From: Halomonas sp. ALS9
GTDB lineage: Bacteria > Pseudomonadota > Gammaproteobacteria > Pseudomonadales > Halomonadaceae
NCBI RefSeq assembly: GCF_001651035.1
Contig: NZ_LXRG01000054.1
Span: 1 to 64,000, forward strand
DNA length: 64,000 bases
Direction of reading: 5' to 3'
The notes under the pieces were generated by a model that saw nothing but the letters and a program-made list of their open reading frames with translations, searched no databases and was not told where the DNA came from. A program made the position numbers and the translations under genes. Positions 43,399 to 51,632 of the stretch are shown here, piece by piece. The first letter of the stretch is position 1; each line of letters starts with the position of its first letter.

Positions 43399-43662
43399 AT
43401 GAAGAAACGTTTCAGCGAAGAACAAATCATTGGTTTCCTGGGCGAAGCCGAAGCGGGACTGCCCATTAAGGAGCTATGCCGTCGGCACGGTTTCTCGGAA
43501 GCCAGTTACTACCTATGGCGCAGCAAATTTGGTGGTATGAGTGTGCCCGATGCCAAGCGACTCAAAGAACTCGAAGCCGAAAATGGACGCTTAAAAAAGC
43601 TGCTCGCGGAGTCGTTGCTGGAGATGGAGGTCACTCGCGAGGCGCTGAGAAAAAAGTGGTGA
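43399..43662 (+). CDS. IS3-family transposase OrfA
   Basis: An 87-residue HTH protein that recognises the element ends. KRFSEEQIIGFLGEAEAGLP and ELCRRHGFSEASYYLWRSKFGG form the helix-turn-helix, followed by a leucine-zipper-like stretch (LKELEAENGRLKKLLAESLL). ATG 43399 has AAGGAG upstream. The slippery heptamer A AAA AAG at 43650-43656, just before the stop, would allow a -1 shift into orfB and give the OrfAB transposase, as in other IS3 elements. Confidence 0.92.
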   Translation: MKKRFSEEQIIGFLGEAEAGLPIKELCRRHGFSEASYYLWRSKFGGMSVPDAKRLKELEAENGRLKKLLAESLLEMEVTREALRKKW

Positions 43663-44203
43663 GTGCCACTGCCCGCCGAGACGTGGTGCGCTTTATGGTG
43701 TCACGTGGCCTCAGTGAGCGCCGAGCGCTCCGTGTCATCCGTATGAGTGCCAGTGCATTGCGCTATCAATCGGCTCCTGACCGTAATGAAGCATTGCGTG
43801 AACGCATTGTTGCCTTGGCCCATCGGCATCGTCGCTATGGCGCTGGCATGATCTACTTGAAGCTGCGTCAAGCGGGTGAACAGGTCAATCATAAGCGCGT
43901 AGAGCGTCTCTACGCGGCAGCTCAGTTACAGGTAAAACGCCGCAAGCGTAAGAAGATTCCGACGTCTGAGCGAAAGCCACTTGACCGCCCTGGTGCCGCT
44001 AACCAGGTCTGGTCAATGGATTTTGTATTTGACCGTACGGCGGAAGGGCGCGTGATAAAGAACCTCACCGTTGTCGACGATGCCACTCATGAAGCCGTGG
44101 CGATCGTGCCTGAACGTGCCATTGGTGGGCTGTCGTTAACACGGATGCTGGATCATCTGGCTGTACACCGAGGGCTCCCCAACGCCATTCGTACAGATAA
44201 CGG

Positions 44204-44428
44204 ACTACCTACGGAACCCGCTCAATATGCACACAAAACCTCACTTCGTGCTCGACATCGGAACACTTGCTCACTACTCAGGCTCATGCGTCGCAACCAG
44301 ATCTAAAGGGTGCTCACCATAGTGTACAAGGGTCCAAAAGGCCCAACAGGACTTAACAAAGCATTTTGGAACGGTTGTGAGCGTTGAGCATTATCTACAG
44401 GGTCACTGGGTGCCCTAACGGCACAGAT
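44204..44428 (-). ncRNA. Probable bridge-RNA region of the IS110-family element
   Basis: About 225 bp of non-coding DNA between the transposase stop and the element end. Read on the minus strand it begins with the hairpin GTGCC-GTTAG-GGCAC and further GC pairings. IS110-family elements encode a structured guide RNA in their long non-coding end; that this stretch does so is inferred from position. Its exact ends and loops were not resolved. Confidence 0.45.
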
Positions 44429-45670
44429 TTACGTCTCACAACCAAACTCATAATAGCCTCGATAATCACTACCTGTCTTTATTAAAGCATGTGCGACGCG
44501 GGCTAATTTAACGGCCACTGCCACGCGGGCTTTCCGCTTGATATCAGGATCATCGGGCATTGCCCGAATATAGCGCTCGTATTTCTGCCGAAATGTATTT
44601 TCCCGCTGTCTTATGGCGACCGTGGCTGCCAACCAAAAGGCGTACCGTAAACGTGCGTTGCCTCGTTTCGATAAGCGGTAATGCCCTTGCTGTTTACCAC
44701 TTTGGCTTGCCGATAAGTTGAAGCCGCAAAAGCTAAGGTATTGGCGGTAATGGCAAAAACGCTTAAGATCACCGCTTTCGGCAATAATAACTAAGGCAAT
44801 GATCGGTCCAATACCAGGTAATGTCCGAAGTCGCTGATAATCATCGCGGTGAGATATCAACTGGTCAGCCGCATCTTCGATTTGCTGTCGTTGCTCGGTT
44901 AGCTTTAAATAACGACCAATCTGCAATTTGAATGTGGCAATCGCTGGGCTATTAGGGCTTACAGGTAATGCAATTGATTCCTCCGCCACTTCATAAACCT
45001 CTTCTAAGAAGCGTTGCTTCGCCACCTTCCTCCCCACCACCTCCCAGGCACGCCGCACGAAGGTTGTTTTCTTATAGCGCGTAATGCTTAGTGGGGTGGG
45101 GAATTTGAGCAAGAAACGGCAAAACCACACGGCACGGGTGCTGTTAAAAAACCGCTCCATTTCCGGAAAAAAGAGGGTGAGGTAATGATTGAATAAACTA
45201 TGTTGACAGCGGGATCTAGCGAGTGAAATTTGATAATACGTATTCGCAAGCTCCTGAATATCTAGCATTTCATTCACTAACGGATCGTAGAATGGATGCA
45301 TCATGCCCTGCTGCATCAAGTACATGATAACCCGCGCGTCTTTCTTGTCGTTTTTATCCCAGCTTTTAAACAACATTTCCCGCGCTCTGGCACAGGCTAA
45401 AGACGACACCATATGGCACAAGGCACCTTGAGACCTTAACCAATAGGCAATATTGCGGTGAAAGTCAGCCGTTGGCTCAAAGGCCACCAGAACGTCTTCG
45501 GCAGAAACTTCTGCTGTATTAATGAGACTCTGGTAACCCACTAACGTGTTAGGAAACTTAAACGCTTTCGTACGTCCTGACGGCCATAAGATGACCGCAT
45601 CGTGGGACGTTTTAGCAATATCGATGGCGATCATTACCTTCCCAGCACTACTCTTCACGTTGTCAGCCAT
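44429..45670 (-). CDS. IS110-family transposase (DEDD recombinase)
   Basis: The 413-residue recombinase has the N-terminal RuvC-like DEDD domain: D in [12 protein letters not shown] in [11 protein letters not shown], and two D in [14 protein letters not shown]. The C-terminal Tnp20 domain carries [18 protein letters not shown] and [20 protein letters not shown] with the conserved serine region. ATG 45670 has AGGAGA seven bases upstream; a start at 45691 is less likely. The gene looks intact, so the element may be active. Confidence 0.93.
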   Translation of the reverse strand: MADNVKSSAGKVMIAIDIAKTSHDAVILWPSGRTKAFKFPNTLVGYQSLINTAEVSAEDVLVAFEPTADFHRNIAYWLRSQGALCHMVSSLACARAREMLFKSWDKNDKKDARVIMYLMQQGMMHPFYDPLVNEMLDIQELANTYYQISLARSRCQHSLFNHYLTLFFPEMERFFNSTRAVWFCRFLLKFPTPLSITRYKKTTFVRRAWEVVGRKVAKQRFLEEVYEVAEESIALPVSPNSPAIATFKLQIGRYLKLTEQRQQIEDAADQLISHRDDYQRLRTLPGIGPIIALVIIAESGDLKRFCHYRQYLSFCGFNLSASQSGKQQGHYRLSKRGNARLRYAFWLAATVAIRQRENTFRQKYERYIRAMPDDPDIKRKARVAVAVKLARVAHALIKTGSDYRGYYEFGCET

Positions 45671-46242
45671 TTGTATATCTCCTAAATCCACTGATTGGCA
45701 TCAAAGATTTTGGTACAGATGGCTGGCTCCAACCTGCTTATTCAGCAAGTACTATGGTAAGGAATTCTGTGGGCGCGCCATGCTGTCGTGGGCTCATCTA
45801 CGTGGCGTTGCACTGTTTTTAATCGAACCTGGAAAACCCAATCAAAACGCCTATATCGAATCGTTCAATGGGCGCTTTCGCGATGAATGTCTGAATGAGC
45901 ATTGGTTCACCAGCCTTCATCACGCCAAGGTTGTCATCGAAGCATGGCGGCGGGAGTACAACGAAGAAAGGCCTAAGAAGAGTCTTGGTGGGCTGACACC
46001 TTCAGCCTATGCCAAGCAACTGGTGGTAAAACACGATAAAGTTACTTCTGACTCTAAACCCGGGTGCTACTGAAGATGGGGTGACGTCGGCATGACGATA
46101 GAAAAATTAGTTAACCATCACTTTCAGTAGCATTATAAACCAAAAATTACTTTAGATTGCAACGACTTGAGCCGCTACCAAGCAACGGGCTACAGCTTGA
46201 TAAAAAAGTGGAAATCACGTTGCGCCTAGCGGAAAGTAGGAA

Positions 46243-46539
46243 TTATTCAAAGCAGGGGGCAACAGTTTCTTCAAAGCGCTCTAAAAATCCTGGAGCTTTG
46301 CGGTTCTCTATGAAGTAGCCGAATTCTGCAGCGGTAAATTCCCTTTCAACGTTTCCCATCATACATCTGCAGGTATCTGCGGCATCAGAAGGTGCGATAG
46401 CGCCATTCTCTTTAAACTCCGCCATACAGCCTTGAACAGATTCACTAAACAAGCGCGGCGGCCAGCCTTCACTCTGTTGAGCAATAGCGGCATTTGAGAA
46501 TATAAGCATGCTGGCAGAAAAAAACAGCGTTAATCGCAT
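46243..46539 (-). CDS. Small secreted cysteine-containing protein
   Basis: A 98-residue protein with a signal peptide (MRLTLFFSASMLIFSNAAIA). The mature part has four cysteines (GCMAEF, CRCM, APCFE), suggesting disulfides or metal binding in the periplasm. The family is not recognised. ATG 46539 has AAGGA eight bases upstream; ATGs at 46545 and 46548 sit on top of that site. It is the first gene after the IS3 and may be host or island DNA. Confidence 0.6.
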   Translation of the reverse strand: MRLTLFFSASMLIFSNAAIAQQSEGWPPRLFSESVQGCMAEFKENGAIAPSDAADTCRCMMGNVEREFTAAEFGYFIENRKAPGFLERFEETVAPCFE

Positions 46540-46827
46540 TGTCATCATCCTTGCTGAGGAAATTCCACATTCCGATGTCATTGTTATAGTAGCAAGGTTT
46601 ATTTAGGAAAGGCAATGGAAGTATTAATCATTAGAATGCTGCTAAAACTTGACCATCGCAACCGCAGCTATCCAGCCTGGGCTCCGTCTCAAAATCATAC
46701 TGGCATCTGTAATGGTGTCTTGGTCAAAATAGATTTCCTGCTCAGCGTTGCATCTGAAAACGCTGAATGAGGAGGGCACATCAGCTGCTGCCCTCTCGGT
46801 GTTATGCTTCCTGAATAGACGAACAAC

Positions 46828-47607
46828 TCAAATTTTGATGTCGTAGTCGACGTACTTATGCATTAGCTCATCATAGGTGCCGTCTTGCTTGATCTCTCTC
46901 AGTGCTTCATTGAACTGCTCCGCCAACGCTTCATTGCGAGGGTGGAAGGCTGCCGCGACACCGTGTCCAAAATAGCTTTTGGGCTCTCGGATCAGCGGCG
47001 AGCTGGTAACGATTCCACTGCCTTCAGCATTGACTTGGAGGGACGACAGCGCGAGTGGGTAATACATAAAGCCAGCGTCTATGCGACCGGCTCTAACATC
47101 TACAGCAAGATCTTCGCCCGTTGCATAACGTCGCACGTCGACAAGATCGCCATAGGTGTCGGTAATGTATTCATCGCGGATGGTGCCACGCTGCACGCCT
47201 ACCGAAAGACCTTCAAGAGCTTCATGATCCTCAATATCGATCTCTTGGCCTGTCAGTGTCACCCAAACACTAGGGTTGCTGTAGTAGGGTTCGGAGAACA
47301 GTACCTGTTCGCGACGTGCATCGGTTATCGCCATGGAGGACATAATAGCGTCGTATTTGCGTGCCAATAAACCGGGGATGATGCCATCCCAGCCTTGCTC
47401 CACCCACTCGCACTCGCGTTCGATGCGTCGACACACTTCTTCTCCCAGCTCCACCTCGAAGCCAGTCAGAGTGCCATCTGGTAGGCGATACTCGAAAGGC
47501 TCAAAGGGAACGTCCACGGCGAGACGCAGCGGGGTATCGGAGTGGGCTGGAACGGCGAATAGTAGTGATGTAAGTGCAGTTGTTATACCTACTGAGAGAC
47601 GGGACAT
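46828..47607 (-). CDS. Periplasmic amino-acid-type solute-binding protein (SBP family 3)
   Basis: Binding protein of 259 residues with a signal peptide (about 1-23). The fold opens with LRLAVDVPFEPFEYRLPDGT and LTGFEVELGEEVCRRI and includes WDGIIPGLLARKYDAIMSSM and TDARREQVLFSEPYYSNP, all standard in polar amino-acid and opine binding proteins. No permease or ATPase gene adjoins, so it must serve a transporter encoded elsewhere, or act in sensing. The ligand is not determined. Confidence 0.88.
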   Translation of the reverse strand: MSRLSVGITTALTSLLFAVPAHSDTPLRLAVDVPFEPFEYRLPDGTLTGFEVELGEEVCRRIERECEWVEQGWDGIIPGLLARKYDAIMSSMAITDARREQVLFSEPYYSNPSVWVTLTGQEIDIEDHEALEGLSVGVQRGTIRDEYITDTYGDLVDVRRYATGEDLAVDVRAGRIDAGFMYYPLALSSLQVNAEGSGIVTSSPLIREPKSYFGHGVAAAFHPRNEALAEQFNEALREIKQDGTYDELMHKYVDYDIKI

Positions 47608-47733
47608 ATTGCTTTCCTTTTTTCGTTTTTATATGAGGTTTTGGTTAAATTAGCATGCTCCTCGTGGCGGATCTACGGCTGGCTGATTCAACGATTGGCG
47701 CAGATGATTGTTCTTTGGCCACTTTGCTGGCTT

Positions 47734-48927
47734 TCATGAATAGTTATCAAACGACGTGGGGGCATGACCATCCTTCGGTTGCGAGTCGCTGCCTTCTTGA
47801 AGACGCTCAATGGATGCATTTCCCTGCTTAGCTAGGGTCGCCAGGCGGTTGATCTGCTCATCCAGGCGCGGCAGGGCTTCTTGACGATAGCTTGAGAGAT
47901 CATCGATGGCCCCCATCACCTCGCTAAACGCTTCCTCAAGCACTTGCATGTCGAGCATTGCGGAGGAGGCTCGTTTCTGAATGTCGACACCTTGCTGGCG
48001 TAGCGCCTTGGCGGTACCGCCAATCATTTGCGAAGTAGTCGTATTTAGGGCTTCGACGCGATCCAGCACTAGGCGCTGGTTGGCCATTGCCATGGCGACC
48101 GTCACTGCCACAGTGAGGGCTGAGACGGTGACGTTGATGGCCCTGTCCACGCCGCGCATCAATTCCCGGTTTTTCCGAATGATCACTTCCAGCGCCAGCA
48201 CGCCCTGCTGGCTTACCGCCAGCTGTTGCTGGAGATCAACGATGCGCTGTCGAAGCGGAAAGAGTAGTTCTTCCTCAAGAAATTGACGCCGTGGGTCATT
48301 GCCGTCACGAGCAGATATCTCGTCGCACAGGCGTTGATCAATCAAGCGACCCAGGGCGATCTGGCGGTTCAGCTCGATCAGGATGTCATTGAGGGCCTTC
48401 TGGTCATCACTAAGAGTTAGGTTGTCACGGTGCAGCATGTCGCGACCGCTTTCCAGATCCTCAATGATCGCGTCTAGGGCCTGCTGAGCATTCTCAAACT
48501 TGTGGAAATAGCGCTGTAGACGACTATCGATGCCGGGAATGATCGCTAGAATGCGATCCAGCGCGCTTGGCATCAAGCGATGACGGGAAGGGTCGAGCCC
48601 TTCCATGCGGCCGCGTAGATCGGTCAGTGCCTTGGCAACTGGCCCGCCTTCGTCGCCTTGGTGGGCCAGCTTGCGCAGCGGCGTTTGCAGCATGGAGCTG
48701 CGGTGGGCGGCCTGTTGTTGTAATTCAAGGCCCATCTCGTCCACGGCTCGGCGCTGGCGAACAGCTGATGCCTCGTTACCCTCGGCGAGAATATCTTTGA
48801 CAAAGCGGTCAGCCATCGCCTCAAGCTCAGGGTCGCCCGAACCGGCTTGGCTAGTCCCTAGCTGGCTGGCGATCTCTTCCACCGGAGGCAGGGAGAGGCG
48901 AGGATGGTCATCGGATTGCTGAGCCAT
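47734..48927 (-). CDS. Toxic anion resistance protein, TelA family
   Basis: A 397-residue TelA/KlaA-type protein, mainly alpha-helical, with no signal peptide. Family hallmarks are the coiled-coil centre (LIELNRQIALGRLIDQRL), the segment VIIRKNRELMRGVDRAINVT and the stretch ALTVAVTVAMAMANQRL. TelA homologues are linked to tellurite, colicin and cell-envelope stress tolerance, but the mechanism is unknown. ATG 48927 has AGGAG seven bases upstream. It follows the XpaC-like gene and forms a two-gene unit with it. Confidence 0.9.
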   Translation of the reverse strand: MAQQSDDHPRLSLPPVEEIASQLGTSQAGSGDPELEAMADRFVKDILAEGNEASAVRQRRAVDEMGLELQQQAAHRSSMLQTPLRKLAHQGDEGGPVAKALTDLRGRMEGLDPSRHRLMPSALDRILAIIPGIDSRLQRYFHKFENAQQALDAIIEDLESGRDMLHRDNLTLSDDQKALNDILIELNRQIALGRLIDQRLCDEISARDGNDPRRQFLEEELLFPLRQRIVDLQQQLAVSQQGVLALEVIIRKNRELMRGVDRAINVTVSALTVAVTVAMAMANQRLVLDRVEALNTTTSQMIGGTAKALRQQGVDIQKRASSAMLDMQVLEEAFSEVMGAIDDLSSYRQEALPRLDEQINRLATLAKQGNASIERLQEGSDSQPKDGHAPTSFDNYS

Positions 48928-48989
48928 AGACAACTCCTGATCTATTAATAATACTCTGTGAATGCCGCGCCCTGTTGTTGGCCGCAGAG

Positions 48990-49931
48990 TTAATCCTTGC
49001 GGGCATAACGATCCGCGCCTTCGACGAATTGGCGCAGATCCTCCAGCGCCTTCTCGGTGGTGACCGAGGCTTGTGGGCGTGCCGTCTCGATGCGCGCCAT
49101 GGAAACGGCGGTATCATCGAGCACTGTCAGAGCGGATTCGATGCGTGCTGAGAGCTTATTCAGCCTGTGTTCGGTCTCTACCAGCAGATCCAAACGCCGC
49201 ACCAGGGCGGCGCGTTCTTCATCGCTTAAGCGCTTGCTCTCCCGCTCCAGTCGGCCTCGCACGTAATTACCGTCCACGCTAACCACACCACGAGCCTGGG
49301 AGGCCATTGTTGTCAGCGTGTCTACCGCGCCAAAACAGACTTGAGTGACCAGGCCTTGCGAGCGTTCGAAGGCCAGCTCGCCAGTATGGAATCGGTCACC
49401 CAGCACATCCAGCACATGGCGGTAGCGACTATAAAGGCGGTCTGTAAGGATGGCCAGATCGGGGCGATGCACGTCGAGCAGGCCTTGCTTGGCCCGACAC
49501 ATGGCCAATACAAGGTCGTTGGCTCCGAGGGGCGGCCTTGCCGGATCCAGCACCGATACACCTGTTTCGTAGGCGTTTCGCTCTTCTTGAGCACGGCGTT
49601 GCTGTGCTTCGGTCTCTCTTTGGGCTTCAAGGCGTCGCAAGCGGCGACGGGCTAGCCAGCCGCGTAGCGTTCGCTCGACGGGAAGCGCCACAGGAATGGC
49701 GATGATGCCTGTCAGCCAGCCAAACAGACTGGGGCTAAAACCACCCCACAGGGAGGTCAGCCACAGCAACATGCTGATGGAGGGTATTACCAGGCAATAG
49801 CGGGCGATCACCTGTAGACGACTGGGAGATGACACCGGAAGTGCCAGGCCAGGATTGAATAGGCCGACCAGTAGCCAGGGCAGGCAGGTCATAAACAAGC
49901 CATATGAAAACCCCTGCAGGAATCCCAACAT
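48990..49931 (-). CDS. XpaC-like membrane protein paired with TelA
   Basis: A 313-residue protein with two or three N-terminal helices (about 5-28, 47-65 and 68-85), a basic coiled coil (LARRRLRRLEAQRETEAQQR) and a helical cytoplasmic domain to the end. Its position before telA, its size and the C-terminal helices match the XpaC family (once named for BCIP-phosphate hydrolysis), which is commonly encoded beside TelA. The enzyme activity of the family is unproven. The two products probably act together at the membrane. Confidence 0.7.
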   Translation of the reverse strand: MLGFLQGFSYGLFMTCLPWLLVGLFNPGLALPVSSPSRLQVIARYCLVIPSISMLLWLTSLWGGFSPSLFGWLTGIIAIPVALPVERTLRGWLARRRLRRLEAQRETEAQQRRAQEERNAYETGVSVLDPARPPLGANDLVLAMCRAKQGLLDVHRPDLAILTDRLYSRYRHVLDVLGDRFHTGELAFERSQGLVTQVCFGAVDTLTTMASQARGVVSVDGNYVRGRLERESKRLSDEERAALVRRLDLLVETEHRLNKLSARIESALTVLDDTAVSMARIETARPQASVTTEKALEDLRQFVEGADRYARKD

Positions 49932-50160
49932 AGGTGTCGTTATCCTTCCGTCATGGAACGCAAATAGAAGTGTACAGTAACCCAGGTTGGGGCGCTAAGC
50001 CCCCGTCGGGCCGACATTGAACGCTATGAGGGTTATTCATCTGTGGTGTTTTGGAGGTTTAGCGGAGAGGGGTGTGCTTAAATCGTCACAATATTTGCGG
50101 CAATCTAGGCCGGTATAATCGGGATTCTCCCGGTTACCGTTGCTGCGTTTGAGAGGTTTC

Positions 50161-51306
50161 ATGCTGTTAAAACTGCTTCTCTGGGTGATCCGTTTATTGG
50201 CGCTATTGATGGTAGTGGTGGCCTTGCTGCCATCAGTTCCCAGCGGGCAGTGGTGGATTAGACTGTGGGATTTTCCACGACTGCAACTGACGGGCGCGCT
50301 GGTCTTGCCAGTGCTGCTTCTGGGCGTGCACGCGTGGCTAAAACACCCTACAAAAGAGCACGCCTTATGGGGAGTGGCGATCCTTGCCATTGCAGGGTGG
50401 CACTTAACGCACATCCTGCCGTTTACATCCGTTTGGTCGACCGAGGTAGTCACCGCAGAGTTAAAGCCCGGGGAAAACCAGACGACGTTAAAAGTGCTGA
50501 CGGCGAATGTCACCTATACGAACGACCACTACGCTGAGGTAATGGCGATGGTTCGGCGTGAGAATCCCGATCTATTGTTGCTAATTGAAGTTGATAGCGA
50601 TTGGGCTAAGGAGCTCGCGCCACTTGATGAAGCTTATGCCCACCGAGTAGGGGAGGTACGCGGTGAGGGCCTTGGAATAGTGCTCTGGTCACGGATGCCG
50701 TTGCTGGAACAAGAGGTTAGATATTTGGCCTCTGAACGTCGACCTTCCATTTTCGCAACGTTCGACGCGCCTGGTATCGGGCCAGTGCGCTTTGTTGGCG
50801 CCCACCCGGTTCCTCCAGGGCTTAAGGAGCGAACTGTTAGCAACGAGGATGAACGTAGGGACAGTCGTGAGCGCGATGCAGAGCTGATGCTCATTGCCCG
50901 TCATGTTGAACAAGACCCGGACAGCCGCTGGATCGTCACCGGTGACTTTAATGACGTTGCATGGTCTGACACCACCAAGCTTTTTGCCGAGTTGAGTGAT
51001 CTCAAAGATCCTCGTCGTGGCCGGCGCTTGCTCAGCACCTACCATGCAAAATATCCATGGTGGCGGTACCCGATCGACCATCTGTTTGTCTCTGATGGTT
51101 TCCATCTCATTGATATTGATAGAGTGAAGGTGCAAGGCTCGGATCACTTCGGTCTTTCCACCACGCTAACCGTGGGCCGGAAAGATCATGGAGAGTCTGA
51201 AGCATCCGCAGAAGAAGATCAGGAAGCTGAAGAGATGATTGAGGAGGGAGTAGAAGACGCTGCTGAGCATGATGTTAGTTCATCGCAGGCAGAAGGGAAG
51301 CCATAG
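50161..51306 (+). CDS. Endonuclease/exonuclease/phosphatase family membrane protein
   Basis: The 381-residue protein has three N-terminal membrane helices (about 1-24, 37-55 and 64-82) and a periplasmic-side or cytoplasmic EEP domain from about 105. The EEP motifs are LTANVTYTND, LLLIEVDSDW, VTGDFNDVAWSDT, YPIDHLFVSDGF and GSDHFGLS. The last 35 residues are strongly acidic. Family members cleave phosphodiesters in nucleic acids, phosphoinositides or sphingolipids; this substrate is unknown. ATG 50161 has AGAGG five bases upstream; the longer frame from 50140 is unlikely. Confidence 0.85.
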   Translation: MLLKLLLWVIRLLALLMVVVALLPSVPSGQWWIRLWDFPRLQLTGALVLPVLLLGVHAWLKHPTKEHALWGVAILAIAGWHLTHILPFTSVWSTEVVTAELKPGENQTTLKVLTANVTYTNDHYAEVMAMVRRENPDLLLLIEVDSDWAKELAPLDEAYAHRVGEVRGEGLGIVLWSRMPLLEQEVRYLASERRPSIFATFDAPGIGPVRFVGAHPVPPGLKERTVSNEDERRDSRERDAELMLIARHVEQDPDSRWIVTGDFNDVAWSDTTKLFAELSDLKDPRRGRRLLSTYHAKYPWWRYPIDHLFVSDGFHLIDIDRVKVQGSDHFGLSTTLTVGRKDHGESEASAEEDQEAEEMIEEGVEDAAEHDVSSSQAEGKP

Positions 51307-51632
51307 TTAGAAATCGTAATAAATGAAGATGTAATTAAATATTTTATCTAATTGATTTTATTAGGTATTTATGGATCTCTATGATCGATCCAACTATAGA
51401 AAATATCCTCTGCAAACAACGAGATAACTTCTACAGTTATTCAACAGAAACTCTACAGTTTAATTGCTATATGTAACAGGATCGGCTAGCTTAGTTACAC
51501 GGGTGCGCTAAAAACTTTTCTAATGCTGGCTTGCTCAATCGCTCCTGAACACAACTGACTGCGCTTCAGCTCACTTGGTGCGCTCCAATATCAACGCAGT
51601 CAATTTGGGTTAACCAGCAAGGAGGACATTGA
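51307..51632. other. Long AT-rich intergenic region before the ATP-grasp gene
   Basis: This 326-bp stretch holds no convincing gene. An 8-bp direct repeat CTACAGTT is present at 51431-51438 and 51453-51460. The gene downstream has a strong AAGGAGG site at about 51619-51625. Promoter hexamers could not be placed with confidence; the length suggests regulation or a long leader. Confidence 0.4.

Larger units (their letters stand above)
44204..45755 (-). mobile_element. IS110-family element (IS1111-like layout) inside IS3 orfB
   Basis: Junctions are placed by restoring orfB: left ...GATAACGG (44203), right GGTAAGGAATTC (45756 on), with GG on both sides. The element is about 1,552 bp. Relative to the minus-strand transposase it has 85 bp before the gene and about 225 bp after it. 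A long 3' non-coding part is the layout of the IS1111 group, whose bridge RNA lies downstream of the transposase. Confidence 0.85.
43656..46073 (+). pseudogene. IS3-family transposase OrfB, split by insertion
   Basis: The 5' part (43656-44203) holds the HTH_21 region and the first two catalytic Asp positions of the DDE core (VWSMDFVFD and IRTDNG). The frame then enters the IS110 element and stops at 44306. The 3' part (45756-46073) resumes as [10 protein letters not shown] and carries the catalytic Glu in [14 protein letters not shown] and the family end [10 protein letters not shown]. Both parts lie in the same frame, so precise removal of the insert would restore a full OrfB. As it stands the IS3 cannot transpose unaided. 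Confidence 0.9.
43329..46092 (+). mobile_element. IS3-family element (IS407-like), interrupted by an IS110-family element
   Basis: Terminal inverted repeats match over TGCCGACGTCACCCC, followed by similar bases through AGTAGC: left end at 43329, right end (complement) at 46092. Without the inserted element the IS3 is about 1,212 bp, a normal size. Inside are orfA, a split orfB and a complete IS110-type element at about 44204-45755. No target duplication is visible (TGG on the left, TGA on the right), so a deletion or rearrangement may have removed one flank. Confidence 0.88.

Noticed and set aside
43476-44306. A single 276-residue gene from 43476
   Set aside because: Its first part overlaps orfA in another frame, and its end reads into the IS110 element; only the middle is genuine OrfB sequence.
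44396-44440. IS110 guide match to the target (short TTATCT and CCGTTA matches to the orfB site)
   Set aside because: Six-base matches are expected by chance in this length; without a folded bridge RNA they do not support a guide assignment.
45546-46073. A single gene from 45546
   Set aside because: The first 210 bases are antisense to the IS110 transposase; only the part from 45756 belongs to OrfB.
36933-46092. Search for a right attachment site repeating the tRNA-Ser 3' end
   Set aside because: Reading the plus strand to 64 kb I found no second copy of the T-arm and acceptor sequence, so no attR is annotated.
50037-50513. A 158-residue minus-strand frame
   Set aside because: It is antisense to the EEP gene and its upstream region, with no ribosome-binding site and atypical composition.
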